A model generated the notes under the pieces. That model was given only the letters and a program-made list of their open reading frames with translations. It was not told the origin of the DNA and made no database searches. Shown in pieces: positions 57,097 through 64,000 of a DNA stretch of 64,000 bases. Positions within the stretch are counted from its first letter, which is position 1. The number at the start of each line of letters is the position of its first letter. The translations under genes and the position numbers were made by a program. Source of the stretch: Pseudomonas sp. P818. Lineage in GTDB: Bacteria; Pseudomonadota; Gammaproteobacteria; Pseudomonadales; Pseudomonadaceae. The DNA lies in the NCBI RefSeq assembly GCF_000418555.1, contig NZ_ATKM01000005.1, positions 1 through 64,000 on the forward strand, given 5' to 3'.

Positions 57097-58482
57097 GTGT
57101 CACCTGGCTGGTTGCGTCTGTGTCTGTGCGCCCTGATCCTCTGCGGATCGGTGGGGGTGAGTGCTGCGCCGGGCGCGGTGGTGCGCTTGCAGGTGGATGG
57201 GGTGATCGGCCCCGCCAGTGCCGATTATCTGGTGCGCGGCCTGGCCAGGGCGGTGGACGAGGGTGCCCAGCTGGTGGTGATCGAGATCGACACGCCCGGC
57301 GGCCTGGACAGCGCCATGCGCGACATCATCAAGGCGATTCTCGCCAGCCCGGTTCCGGTCGCGACGCATGTCGCACCCGGAGGTGCGCGGGCGGCCAGCG
57401 CCGGTACCTACATCCTCTACGCCAGCCATGTGGCCGCCATGGCCCCAGGGACCAATCTTGGCGCCGCCACGCCAGTGGCCATCGGCATGCCGGGCTCGCC
57501 AGGCAAGCCCGAGGGCGACGGCAAGGGCGAGACGAACAAACCGACACAAGGCGAAAAGGGCTCGGACGACGCCATGACCGCCAAGCAGGTCAATGACGCC
57601 GCGGCCTACATCCGCGGGCTGGCCAATATGCGTGGACGCAACGCCGAATGGGCCGAGCAGGCGGTGCGCGAGGCCGTCAGCCTGTCAGCCGAGGAGGCGC
57701 TGGAACGCAAGGTGATCGACTACCTGGCCGGCGATACCAGCGACCTGTTGCGCCAGCTGGATGGCAAGACCCTGCAGGCGGCAGGCGTCGAGCGGACCCT
57801 GGCCACGGCCGGCGCGCCGCTGATCAGCCATGCACCGGACTGGCGCACCCGCCTGCTGGCGGTGATCACCAACCCCAGCGTGGCGCTGATCCTGATGATG
57901 ATCGGCATCTACGGGCTGTTCTTCGAATTCGCCAACCCCGGCAGTGGCGTTGGCGGCGTGCTCGGCGGCATCAGCCTGGTGCTCGCGCTCTACGCCCTGC
58001 AATTGCTGCCGGTGAACTACGCCGGCGTGGCGCTGATTCTGCTCGGCATCGCCTTCATCACCGCCGAGGCCTTCCTGCCCAGTTTCGGCGTGCTCGGCAT
58101 CGGCGGGGTGGTGGCGTTCGTGTTCGGCGGGCTGATCCTGATCGATACCGATGTGCCGGGTTTCGGTATTCCGCTGGCGCTGATCGTCACCCTGGCGCTG
58201 ATCAGCGCTGCGCTGGTCCTGGCCATCGTCGGCATGGCGCTCAGGGCCAGGCGGCGCCAGCAGGTGGCCGGTGCCAGCGGCTTGGTGGGCAGTCTGGTAG
58301 CGGTCGCTGCGGTGCGTGACGACGATCCGCGCGCCGGTTGGGTAGCGCTGCAGGGCGAACGCTGGCAGGTGCGGGGTACCGCGCCATTGCGGCTTGGGCA
58401 GCGGGTACGAGTCACGGCGCGCGACGGCGTGCATCTGCAGGTCAGCGCGGTGGATGAACCACCGCCCCAAGGAGGTCACTGA
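57097..58482 (+). CDS. nfeD: NfeD-type membrane-bound serine protease (ClpP-like)
   Basis: 461 aa from GTG 57097, chosen because GGGAG lies 6 nt upstream and a signal peptide follows ([20 protein letters not shown]); an ATG at 57031 would add 22 residues. N-terminal ClpP-fold protease with catalytic Ser in [12 protein letters not shown] and a likely Lys in [13 protein letters not shown]; then three or four membrane helices (about 270-400) and a C-terminal OB-fold NfeD domain. Partner proteases of this type cut stomatin-like proteins. Its stop overlaps the slipin start (TGATG). Confidence 0.93.
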   Translation: MSPGWLRLCLCALILCGSVGVSAAPGAVVRLQVDGVIGPASADYLVRGLARAVDEGAQLVVIEIDTPGGLDSAMRDIIKAILASPVPVATHVAPGGARAASAGTYILYASHVAAMAPGTNLGAATPVAIGMPGSPGKPEGDGKGETNKPTQGEKGSDDAMTAKQVNDAAAYIRGLANMRGRNAEWAEQAVREAVSLSAEEALERKVIDYLAGDTSDLLRQLDGKTLQAAGVERTLATAGAPLISHAPDWRTRLLAVITNPSVALILMMIGIYGLFFEFANPGSGVGGVLGGISLVLALYALQLLPVNYAGVALILLGIAFITAEAFLPSFGVLGIGGVVAFVFGGLILIDTDVPGFGIPLALIVTLALISAALVLAIVGMALRARRRQQVAGASGLVGSLVAVAAVRDDDPRAGWVALQGERWQVRGTAPLRLGQRVRVTARDGVHLQVSAVDEPPPQGGH

Positions 58483-59243
58483 TGGGTTTCGAATTGAGCT
58501 TCATTTCACTGGCGATCATCGTTCTAGCGCTGCTCGTCTCATCCTTTCGCATCCTGCGGGAATACGAACGTGGCGTGGTGTTCCAGCTGGGCCGCTTCTG
58601 GCGGGTCAAGGGCCCGGGGCTGATCCTGATCATCCCCGGCCTGCAACAGATGGTGCGGGTGGACCTGCGCACCATCGTCCTCGACGTGCCGCCGCAGGAC
58701 GTGATCTCCCGCGACAACGTCTCGGTCAAGGTCAACGCGGTGATCTACTTCCGCGTGCTCGATCCGCAGAATGCGATCATCCAGGTCGAGGATTACATGG
58801 TCGCCACCAGCCAGCTGGCGCAGACCACGCTGCGCGCGGTGCTCGGCAAGCACGACCTGGACCAGATGCTCGCCGAGCGCGAACAGCTCAACTCCGACAT
58901 CCAGCAGGTGCTGGATGCGCAGACCGACGCCTGGGGCATCAAGGTGGCCAACGTCGAGATCAAGCACGTTGACATCAATGAATCGATGGTGCGCGCCATC
59001 GCCCGCCAGGCCGAAGCCGAACGCGAGCGGCGGGCCAAGGTGATTCACGCCGAAGGCGAGCTGCAGGCCTCCGAAAAACTGATGCAGGCTGCCGAGATCC
59101 TCGGCCGGCAGAGCGGCGCCATGCAGCTGCGCTACATGCAGACGTTGAGCAATATCGCCAGCGACAAGAACTCGACCATCGTCTTCCCGCTGCCGGTGGA
59201 ACTGCTGCGCGGCATCGTCGACCTCAAGGAGCCCAAAGCTTGA
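58482..59243 (+). CDS. Slipin, stomatin/prohibitin (SPFH) family protein
   Basis: 253 aa. N-terminal membrane hairpin ([16 protein letters not shown]), then the SPFH domain ([21 protein letters not shown] split as [12 protein letters not shown] and [30 protein letters not shown]) and a C-terminal Ala/Glu-rich coiled coil. Forms membrane-associated oligomers. Overlap with the NfeD gene indicates a coupled protease-slipin pair. Confidence 0.94.
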   Translation: MGFELSFISLAIIVLALLVSSFRILREYERGVVFQLGRFWRVKGPGLILIIPGLQQMVRVDLRTIVLDVPPQDVISRDNVSVKVNAVIYFRVLDPQNAIIQVEDYMVATSQLAQTTLRAVLGKHDLDQMLAEREQLNSDIQQVLDAQTDAWGIKVANVEIKHVDINESMVRAIARQAEAERERRAKVIHAEGELQASEKLMQAAEILGRQSGAMQLRYMQTLSNIASDKNSTIVFPLPVELLRGIVDLKEPKA

Positions 59244-59248
59244 GTTTG

Positions 59249-59262
59249 GAACTGATCGGTTC
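59249..59262. promoter_or_regulatory. Putative TetR operator upstream of tetR
   Basis: GAACTGATCGGTTC, an almost perfect palindrome 12 bp before the tetR start. A similar 14-bp sequence (11 of 14 identical) occurs before the first GST gene at 59907-59920. Confidence 0.6.
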
Positions 59263-59274
59263 TAAATTGCGTCC

Positions 59275-59871
59275 ATGACGACACGTGGACGCCCCAAGAG
59301 CTTCTGCCCGGACCGGGCCCTGGAAAACGCCATGCAGCTGTTCTGGCAGCGCGGTTATGAGGCCGCATCGCTGCAGGACCTGCAGGCGGCCACCGGGCTG
59401 TCCAAGAGCAGCCTGTATCAGACCTACCCGAGCAAGCAGGCCTGGTTCGTCGCGGCGTTCAGCCGCTACGTAGCACAGCGTCGTGCCTTGCTGCTGGAGC
59501 AGCTCGATGCCAGCGCCTCACCGCTGGCCTTCATCCGCGAGCGCCTGCTCAGCGTGCTCGAAGACGATGGCCCCGGTGGCGTGCCGCGTGGCTGCATGCT
59601 GGTCAACGTCGCCAATGAATTCTCCTTGTCGGAGCCGGCGCTGGTGCCGGTTCTGCAACAGGCCACTGCGGGTGTCTGCCAGGTTTTCGAAGAGGCGCTG
59701 GCGCGCGCCGTGGCCTGCGGGGAACTGCGCAACGGGCAGGACCTCGCGGCCCGGGCCGGCTACTTGCAGTGCGTGATGAGCGGGCTGCGCACGCAGGTGA
59801 AATCCGCGGTGCCGGCGGACTCGATCCGTGCCACCGTGGCCGTGGTGATGGCGAGCCTGGACTGCCAGTGA
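59275..59871 (+). CDS. TetR-family transcriptional repressor
   Basis: 198 aa. N-terminal helix-turn-helix: LFWQRGYEAASLQDLQAATG, LSKSSLYQTYPSKQAWF. C-terminal ligand domain with GCMLVNVANEF, typical of the AcuR/YxaF-like TetR branch (TetR_C, Cys-containing). Upstream of two GST genes on the same strand, it probably represses them and itself through the repeated ACTGATYGGTT site. Confidence 0.92.
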   Translation: MTTRGRPKSFCPDRALENAMQLFWQRGYEAASLQDLQAATGLSKSSLYQTYPSKQAWFVAAFSRYVAQRRALLLEQLDASASPLAFIRERLLSVLEDDGPGGVPRGCMLVNVANEFSLSEPALVPVLQQATAGVCQVFEEALARAVACGELRNGQDLAARAGYLQCVMSGLRTQVKSAVPADSIRATVAVVMASLDCQ

Positions 59872-59906
59872 GCCAGCCAGGGCCGGGCCGTCGTTGGTTT
59901 AATTCT

Positions 59907-59920
59907 GGACTGATTGGTTT
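59907..59920. promoter_or_regulatory. Putative TetR operator upstream of the GST genes
   Basis: GGACTGATTGGTTT, matching the palindrome before tetR at 11 of 14 positions, 14 bp before the first GST start codon. Confidence 0.55.
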
Positions 59921-59934
59921 TGAATGGAGGTGAT

Positions 59935-60636
59935 ATGCGCGAGTTGTTCGAACTGTGCGGCGCCGATCGCGAGTTGTTGTTCTCGCCCTACTGCTGGCGC
60001 GTACGCCTGGCCATGGCGCACAAGGGGCTGGACTGGCAGAGCCGGCCGATACGTTTCACCGACAAGGAACTGATTGCCTTCTCGGGACAGAAGCTGGTGC
60101 CGGTGCTGAGCGACGACGGCGAAACGCTGCACGACAGCCTGGCGATCTTCACCTACCTGGATCGGCGTTATCCACAGCGGCCGTTGCTCGGCGAGGGCCT
60201 GGCGGCCGAGCGCGCCCGTCTGGTCGAGCGCCTGAGCTTTCACATGGTGCGCATACCGTTGTTGAAGATACTGATCCCGCGCGTCTGGCAGGTGATCGAC
60301 CCGGCCGACCGCGAGTATTTCCGCAGCAGCCGCGAGCAGGCGCTGGGCATGAGTCTGGAGGCCTTCGCCGATCCGCAGGGCGGCGAGCGGCTGTTTCGTG
60401 AAGGTGTAGCACCGCTGGAAATGTGGCTTCGCGATCAGCCCTTCCTCGAAGGTCAGGCCCCTGGCGGCTGCGACTACCTGCTGGCCGGCATGATGCTCTG
60501 GGCCTGGTGCCTGGGCGCGCAGCCCTGGACCGACGATTCGGCCCTGGGCGCCTGGTTCGCGCGCATCCTGCAGGCTTACGAATCCACCCACGGCCCGGTC
60601 AAACGGGCCATGATCGAGATGGAGCAGAGCAAATGA
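59935..60636 (+). CDS. Glutathione S-transferase, LigE/beta-etherase-like
   Basis: 233 aa from ATG 59935 after a strong GGAGG. N-terminal thioredoxin-fold domain with SPYCWRVRLAMAHKGLDW (active-site Ser/Cys region), KLVPVLSDDG (cis-Pro) and DSLAIFTYLDRRYP (Glu/Ser glutathione site), then a helical C-terminal domain. Substrate unknown; likely detoxification. Its stop overlaps the next GST start (ATGA). Confidence 0.91.
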   Translation: MRELFELCGADRELLFSPYCWRVRLAMAHKGLDWQSRPIRFTDKELIAFSGQKLVPVLSDDGETLHDSLAIFTYLDRRYPQRPLLGEGLAAERARLVERLSFHMVRIPLLKILIPRVWQVIDPADREYFRSSREQALGMSLEAFADPQGGERLFREGVAPLEMWLRDQPFLEGQAPGGCDYLLAGMMLWAWCLGAQPWTDDSALGAWFARILQAYESTHGPVKRAMIEMEQSK

Positions 60637-61316
60637 TCGACCTGTACTACTGGACCACACCGAACGGCCACAAGGTCAGCATCTTCCTCGAAGAAGCCGG
60701 GCTGGAGTACCGCATCGTCCCGGTGCATATCGGCAAGGGCGAACAATTTGCTCCCGAGTTTCTCAAGATCGCGCCGAACAACCGCATTCCCGCCATCGTC
60801 GATCATGCGCCAGCCGATGGCGGCGAGCCCATCGCCCTGTTCGAATCCGGGGCGATTCTCGAGTACCTCGCCGACAAGACCGGGCAATTCCTGCCGCGCG
60901 AGACACGCGCACGTTTCAGCGTGCTGCAGTGGCTGTACTGGCAGATGGGCGGCGTCGGGCCGATGGCGGGCCAGAATCATCATTTCGTGCGTTACGCGCC
61001 GGAGCCCATCCCCTATGCCATCGATCGCTACGTGAAGGAAACCGCCCGCCTCTACGGCGTGCTGGATCGCCAACTGGCCGGGCGTGAATACGTCGCGGGC
61101 GAGTACTCCATCGCCGACATGGCCATCTATCCCTGGGCCAAGCTGTGGAAGATGCAGCAGCAGAAGCTGGAGGACTTTCCCAACATGGCCGCCTGGCTCG
61201 AGCGTATCGACGCCCGCCAGGCCGTGCAGCGTGCCTACGCGCTGGTGGAGCAGGTGAACGCCGATCCACAGGCGCTGCTCACTGCCGAAGCGCGGCGACT
61301 GCTGTTCGGGCAGTGA
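60633..61316 (+). CDS. yfcG: Glutathione transferase-like disulfide-bond oxidoreductase (YfcG type)
   Basis: 227 aa. N-terminal YYWTTPNGHKVSIFLEEAGL with Thr/Asn in place of the usual catalytic Tyr/Ser, NNRIPAIVDH (cis-Pro) and LFESGAILEYLADK; middle WLYWQMGGVGPMAGQNHHF is typical of YfcG/YghU enzymes, which bind two glutathiones and act as disulfide reductases. Coupled to the upstream GST by a 4-bp overlap. Confidence 0.9.
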   Translation: MIDLYYWTTPNGHKVSIFLEEAGLEYRIVPVHIGKGEQFAPEFLKIAPNNRIPAIVDHAPADGGEPIALFESGAILEYLADKTGQFLPRETRARFSVLQWLYWQMGGVGPMAGQNHHFVRYAPEPIPYAIDRYVKETARLYGVLDRQLAGREYVAGEYSIADMAIYPWAKLWKMQQQKLEDFPNMAAWLERIDARQAVQRAYALVEQVNADPQALLTAEARRLLFGQ

Positions 61317-61408
61317 CGGGCGGACAGCTTTTCTGACGTTTTTCCCGGTGCGGCGCGTGACGCTTTTCTAGACTTCAGGGTGTTGATCCTGAACGCTGGG
61401 AGAGAACC

Positions 61409-62530
61409 ATGCGAATCGGCGTACCCAAGGAAATCAAGAATCACGAGTACCGTGTCGGCCTCACCCCGCAGTCCGTGGCGGAACTGACCGCGCTGGGCCA
61501 CGAGGTGTGGATCGAGACCCAGGCCGGCGCCGCCATCGGTTTTGCCGACGCAGACTACCGCCAGGCCGGGGCGCAGATCGCCCAGGGCGCCGGCGAGGTG
61601 TTTCAGCAGGCGCAGTTGATCGTCAAGGTCAAGGAGCCGCTGGCGGTGGAACGGGCCAAATTGCGCGAGCAGCACACGCTGTTCACCTACCTGCACCTGG
61701 CGCCGGACCGGCCGCAGACCGACGAGCTGATAGCCAGCGGCGCCACCTGCATCGCCTACGAGACGGTGACCGATGCGCAGGGCCGCCTGCCGTTGCTGGC
61801 GCCGATGTCGGAAGTGGCCGGGCGCATGTCGATCCAGGCCGGTGCCGGCTGCCTGGAGAAGGCGCGTGGCGGTCGCGGTGTGCTGCTTGGCGGCGTGCCC
61901 GGGGTGGCGCCGGGCAAGGTGGTGATTCTCGGCGGCGGCGTGGTGGGCAGCCATGCCCTGGCCATGGCCGTTGGCCTCGGCGCCGATGTCACGGTGCTGG
62001 ACAAGAGTGTCGATGCCCTGCGCCGGCTCGACGCGCAGTACGGCAACCGCATCACCACGCTCTATTCCACACGCGCTGCGGTGCAGGAACAGGTGCTGGC
62101 AGCCGATCTGGTCATCGGCGGCGTGCTGATTCCCGGGGCGGCTGCGCCCAAGCTCATCACTGCCGACATGGTGCGGCAGATGAAGACCGGCGCGGTGCTG
62201 GTGGATGTCGCCATCGACCAGGGCGGCTGCGCCGAAACCTCGCATGCCACCACGCATGCCGAACCTACTTACGTGGTCGACGATGTGGTGCATTACTGCG
62301 TCGCCAACATGCCCGGCGCGGTGGCCCGTACCTCGACGCTGGCGCTGAACAACGCCACCCTGCCATTCGTCGTGGCGCTGGCGCAGAAGGGGACGCGCCG
62401 AGCGCTGGAGGAGGATCCACACCTGCTGGCCGGTCTGAACATCGCGCGCGGTGCCATCACCTGTGCCAGCGTTGCCGAGGCTCACGGGCTGCGTTTCCAG
62501 CCACCTGGCAGTCTGCTCGAGCAGCTCTAG
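61409..62530 (+). CDS. ald: Alanine dehydrogenase
   Basis: 373 aa. Reversibly deaminates L-alanine to pyruvate with [23 protein letters not shown], the Lys in [10 protein letters not shown], His in [13 protein letters not shown]-binding [14 protein letters not shown] and the ending [18 protein letters not shown] are all canonical. GGGAGAGAACC ribosome-binding site. With the alanine symporter elsewhere in the window it could support alanine use as carbon and nitrogen source. Confidence 0.96.
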   Translation: MRIGVPKEIKNHEYRVGLTPQSVAELTALGHEVWIETQAGAAIGFADADYRQAGAQIAQGAGEVFQQAQLIVKVKEPLAVERAKLREQHTLFTYLHLAPDRPQTDELIASGATCIAYETVTDAQGRLPLLAPMSEVAGRMSIQAGAGCLEKARGGRGVLLGGVPGVAPGKVVILGGGVVGSHALAMAVGLGADVTVLDKSVDALRRLDAQYGNRITTLYSTRAAVQEQVLAADLVIGGVLIPGAAAPKLITADMVRQMKTGAVLVDVAIDQGGCAETSHATTHAEPTYVVDDVVHYCVANMPGAVARTSTLALNNATLPFVVALAQKGTRRALEEDPHLLAGLNIARGAITCASVAEAHGLRFQPPGSLLEQL

Positions 62531-62564
62531 GCGGTGCACGGGGTTCGGCCGTTGCTCTCAATAT

Positions 62565-64000
62565 CTACAGCGGCCAGACCCAAAGCAGCAGCGGTACGCT
62601 GATCAGCACCACGAGAATTTCCATGGGCAGACCGAGGCGCCAGTAGTCGCCAAAGCGGAAGCCGCCGGGGCTGAGAATCAGCGTGTTGTTCTGGTGGCCA
62701 ATGGGCGTCAGGAACGAACAGGAGGCGCCGATGGCCACCGCCATCAACAGCGCGTCCGGGCTGACACCAAGCTGGCTGGCGGCGCTCAGGGCGATGGGGC
62801 ACATCACCGCGGCGGTCGCGGCGTTGTTCATGAAGTCCGACAGCGTCATGGTCACCACCAGCAGCAGGGTCAGGGTGATGATGGCGTTGCCCTGTGCCAG
62901 GTTCTCCATCAGCAGGCGGGCCAGCAGGTCGGCGGCGCCGGTGGACGACATCGCCCCGGCCACCGGGATCAGCGCGCCGAGCAGCACGATCACCGGCCAG
63001 TCGATGGCTTCGTAAACAGAGCGCAGCGGTATCAGGCGCAACAGCATGTAGGCCAGCACGCCACTGGCGAAGGCGATCGCCGCAGAGAGCAGGCCGAAAG
63101 CGGCTGCAGCAATGGCCAGCAGCATGATGCCGAGGGCGAGGTTGGCCTGCCGCGGATCGGGAATGTTGATGGCCCGCGCGGCCAGCGGCACGCAATCGTA
63201 GTCACTGGCGAACTCGCCGATATCCTCGGCGCTGCCCTGCATCAGTAACACGTCGCCGCTCTGGATCAGGGTCGAGCGCAGACGCTTGATCGAGCGGTGG
63301 CTCTGCCTGGAGATGGCCAGCAGATTGATCGAGTAGCGGCTGCGCAAGCGCGTGCTGCTGGCGGAGCGGCCGATCAGCGACGAGTCGGGCTTGACCAGCA
63401 ATTCCTGCATGGCACGGTCTTCGCCGTTACTGACTTTCTTCTCGGTTTCACCTTCCCTGTCTTCCTTCTGTTCGGCCTCCTTGGCTTCGCGCTCGGCCTC
63501 CAGCAGCAGATCCAGCTGGCCGAGCACTTCGCCCAGCTCCTGCGGGTCGGCCTCGATCACCAGCACGTCGTCGGCCTGCAGTACACGCCGTGGGTTAGGT
63601 GCGGTCAGGCGCAACTTGTTGCGCACCATGGCTACCACTTGAGCGTCGGCTTCGTCGAGCAACTGCTCGATCTCGCGCAGGGTCTTGCCCTGGGCCTTGC
63701 CACCTTCCTTGACCCGCGCCTCGGTGAGGTAATGGCCGGTATCGAAGCTGGCGGCGTTACCCACTTCGCGTCTGGGGACCAGGCGCCAGCCGAGCAGGGC
63801 GATGAACAGCACGCCGGCCAGCGCCACGGCGACGCCGGCCGGGCTGAAGTCGAACATGGCGAAGGGACCACTGCCATGCTGGGCGCGAAAGCTGGAAACG
63901 ATCAGGTTCGGCGGTGTGCCGATCAAGGTGGTCATGCCGCCGAGGATGGTGCCGAAGGCCAGCGGCATCAGCACACGCCCCGGCGGCAACTCCAGGCGTG
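62565..64000 (-). CDS. SLC13/DASS permease with TrkA-C (RCK_C) domains, partial
   Basis: The N-terminus lies outside the window; 478 codons are visible. The hydrophobic region TILGGMTTLIGTPPNLIVS is the first DASS signature. Two TrkA-C-type domains follow (about 85-150 and 205-275), separated by a highly charged Glu/Lys linker, then the second set of membrane helices with FMNNAATAAVMCPIAL and SFLTPIGHQNNTL, the mirrored SNT-type motif. Likely a sodium-coupled anion (dicarboxylate or sulfate) transporter. Convergent with ald. Confidence 0.92.
   Translation of the reverse strand, partial: RLELPPGRVLMPLAFGTILGGMTTLIGTPPNLIVSSFRAQHGSGPFAMFDFSPAGVAVALAGVLFIALLGWRLVPRREVGNAASFDTGHYLTEARVKEGGKAQGKTLREIEQLLDEADAQVVAMVRNKLRLTAPNPRRVLQADDVLVIEADPQELGEVLGQLDLLLEAEREAKEAEQKEDREGETEKKVSNGEDRAMQELLVKPDSSLIGRSASSTRLRSRYSINLLAISRQSHRSIKRLRSTLIQSGDVLLMQGSAEDIGEFASDYDCVPLAARAINIPDPRQANLALGIMLLAIAAAAFGLLSAAIAFASGVLAYMLLRLIPLRSVYEAIDWPVIVLLGALIPVAGAMSSTGAADLLARLLMENLAQGNAIITLTLLLVVTMTLSDFMNNAATAAVMCPIALSAASQLGVSPDALLMAVAIGASCSFLTPIGHQNNTLILSPGGFRFGDYWRLGLPMEILVVLISVPLLLWVWPL

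Overview
The window is about 65% GC, densely coded and carries no tRNA, rRNA, CRISPR array or prophage. Gene content and order match the genus Pseudomonas. The run pyrC'-pyrB-pyrR-ruvX-yqgE-tonB-gshB-pilGHIJK-chpABC, followed by rsmE-bioA-cytochrome b561-yceI-rhlE and ahcY-metF, is the one known from P. aeruginosa. The absence of chpD/chpE, the presence of GTAGGGTGGAT-type hairpins and the second half of the window fit a relative in the P. mendocina/P. oleovorans (Ectopseudomonas) group. That species-level guess is inference.

Region by region. (1) 1-4940, minus strand: pyrimidine synthesis (inactive dihydroorotase PyrC' cut by the window edge, aspartate transcarbamoylase PyrB, PyrR), then RuvX, YqgE/AlgH, a TonB-type energy transducer and glutathione synthetase. 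(2) 5182-18511, plus strand: the Pil-Chp chemosensory operon for type IV pili (PilG, PilH, PilI, PilJ, PilK, the 2446-residue hybrid kinase ChpA, ChpB, ChpC), closed by a strong terminator. (3) 18590-28334: Na+/alanine symporter, RsmE, BioA, cytochrome b561 with YceI, a DEAD-box RNA helicase, a lone periplasmic binding protein and the nucleotide nucleosidase PpnN. (4) 28433-31329: an overlapping pair of exported proteins of unknown role (DUF3142 and a repeat-rich protein). (5) 31375-33900: the methyl-cycle operon ahcY-metF behind a SAH riboswitch with a clear sigma-70 promoter. (6) 34050-38946: small envelope proteins, the exported DNA ligase LigB, and metK. (7) 38947-42311: an ArsR-methyltransferase fusion gene next to metK with a perfect 26-bp palindrome at its start, a MITE, and a LysR/TDT-transporter pair. 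(8) 42421-48534: central carbon metabolism (tktA, epd, pgk, two small lipoproteins, fbaA). (9) 48612-64000: alginate-lyase-like enzyme, sugar dehydrogenase, small conserved genes, a diguanylate cyclase, a second MITE copy, YccS-like membrane protein, NfeD/slipin pair, a TetR/GST cluster, alanine dehydrogenase and a truncated SLC13 permease.

Three themes stand out. SAM/SAH/methionine turnover is represented twice (riboswitch-controlled ahcY-metF, and metK with its ArsR-methyltransferase neighbour). Two copies of one miniature transposable element lie in opposite orientation, each flanked by a 4-bp YTAG duplication that coincides with the stop codon of the adjacent gene. Several compact regulatory palindromes (ArsR, TetR and an ATTGGCGC cluster) sit at gene starts and are not explained by coding sequence.
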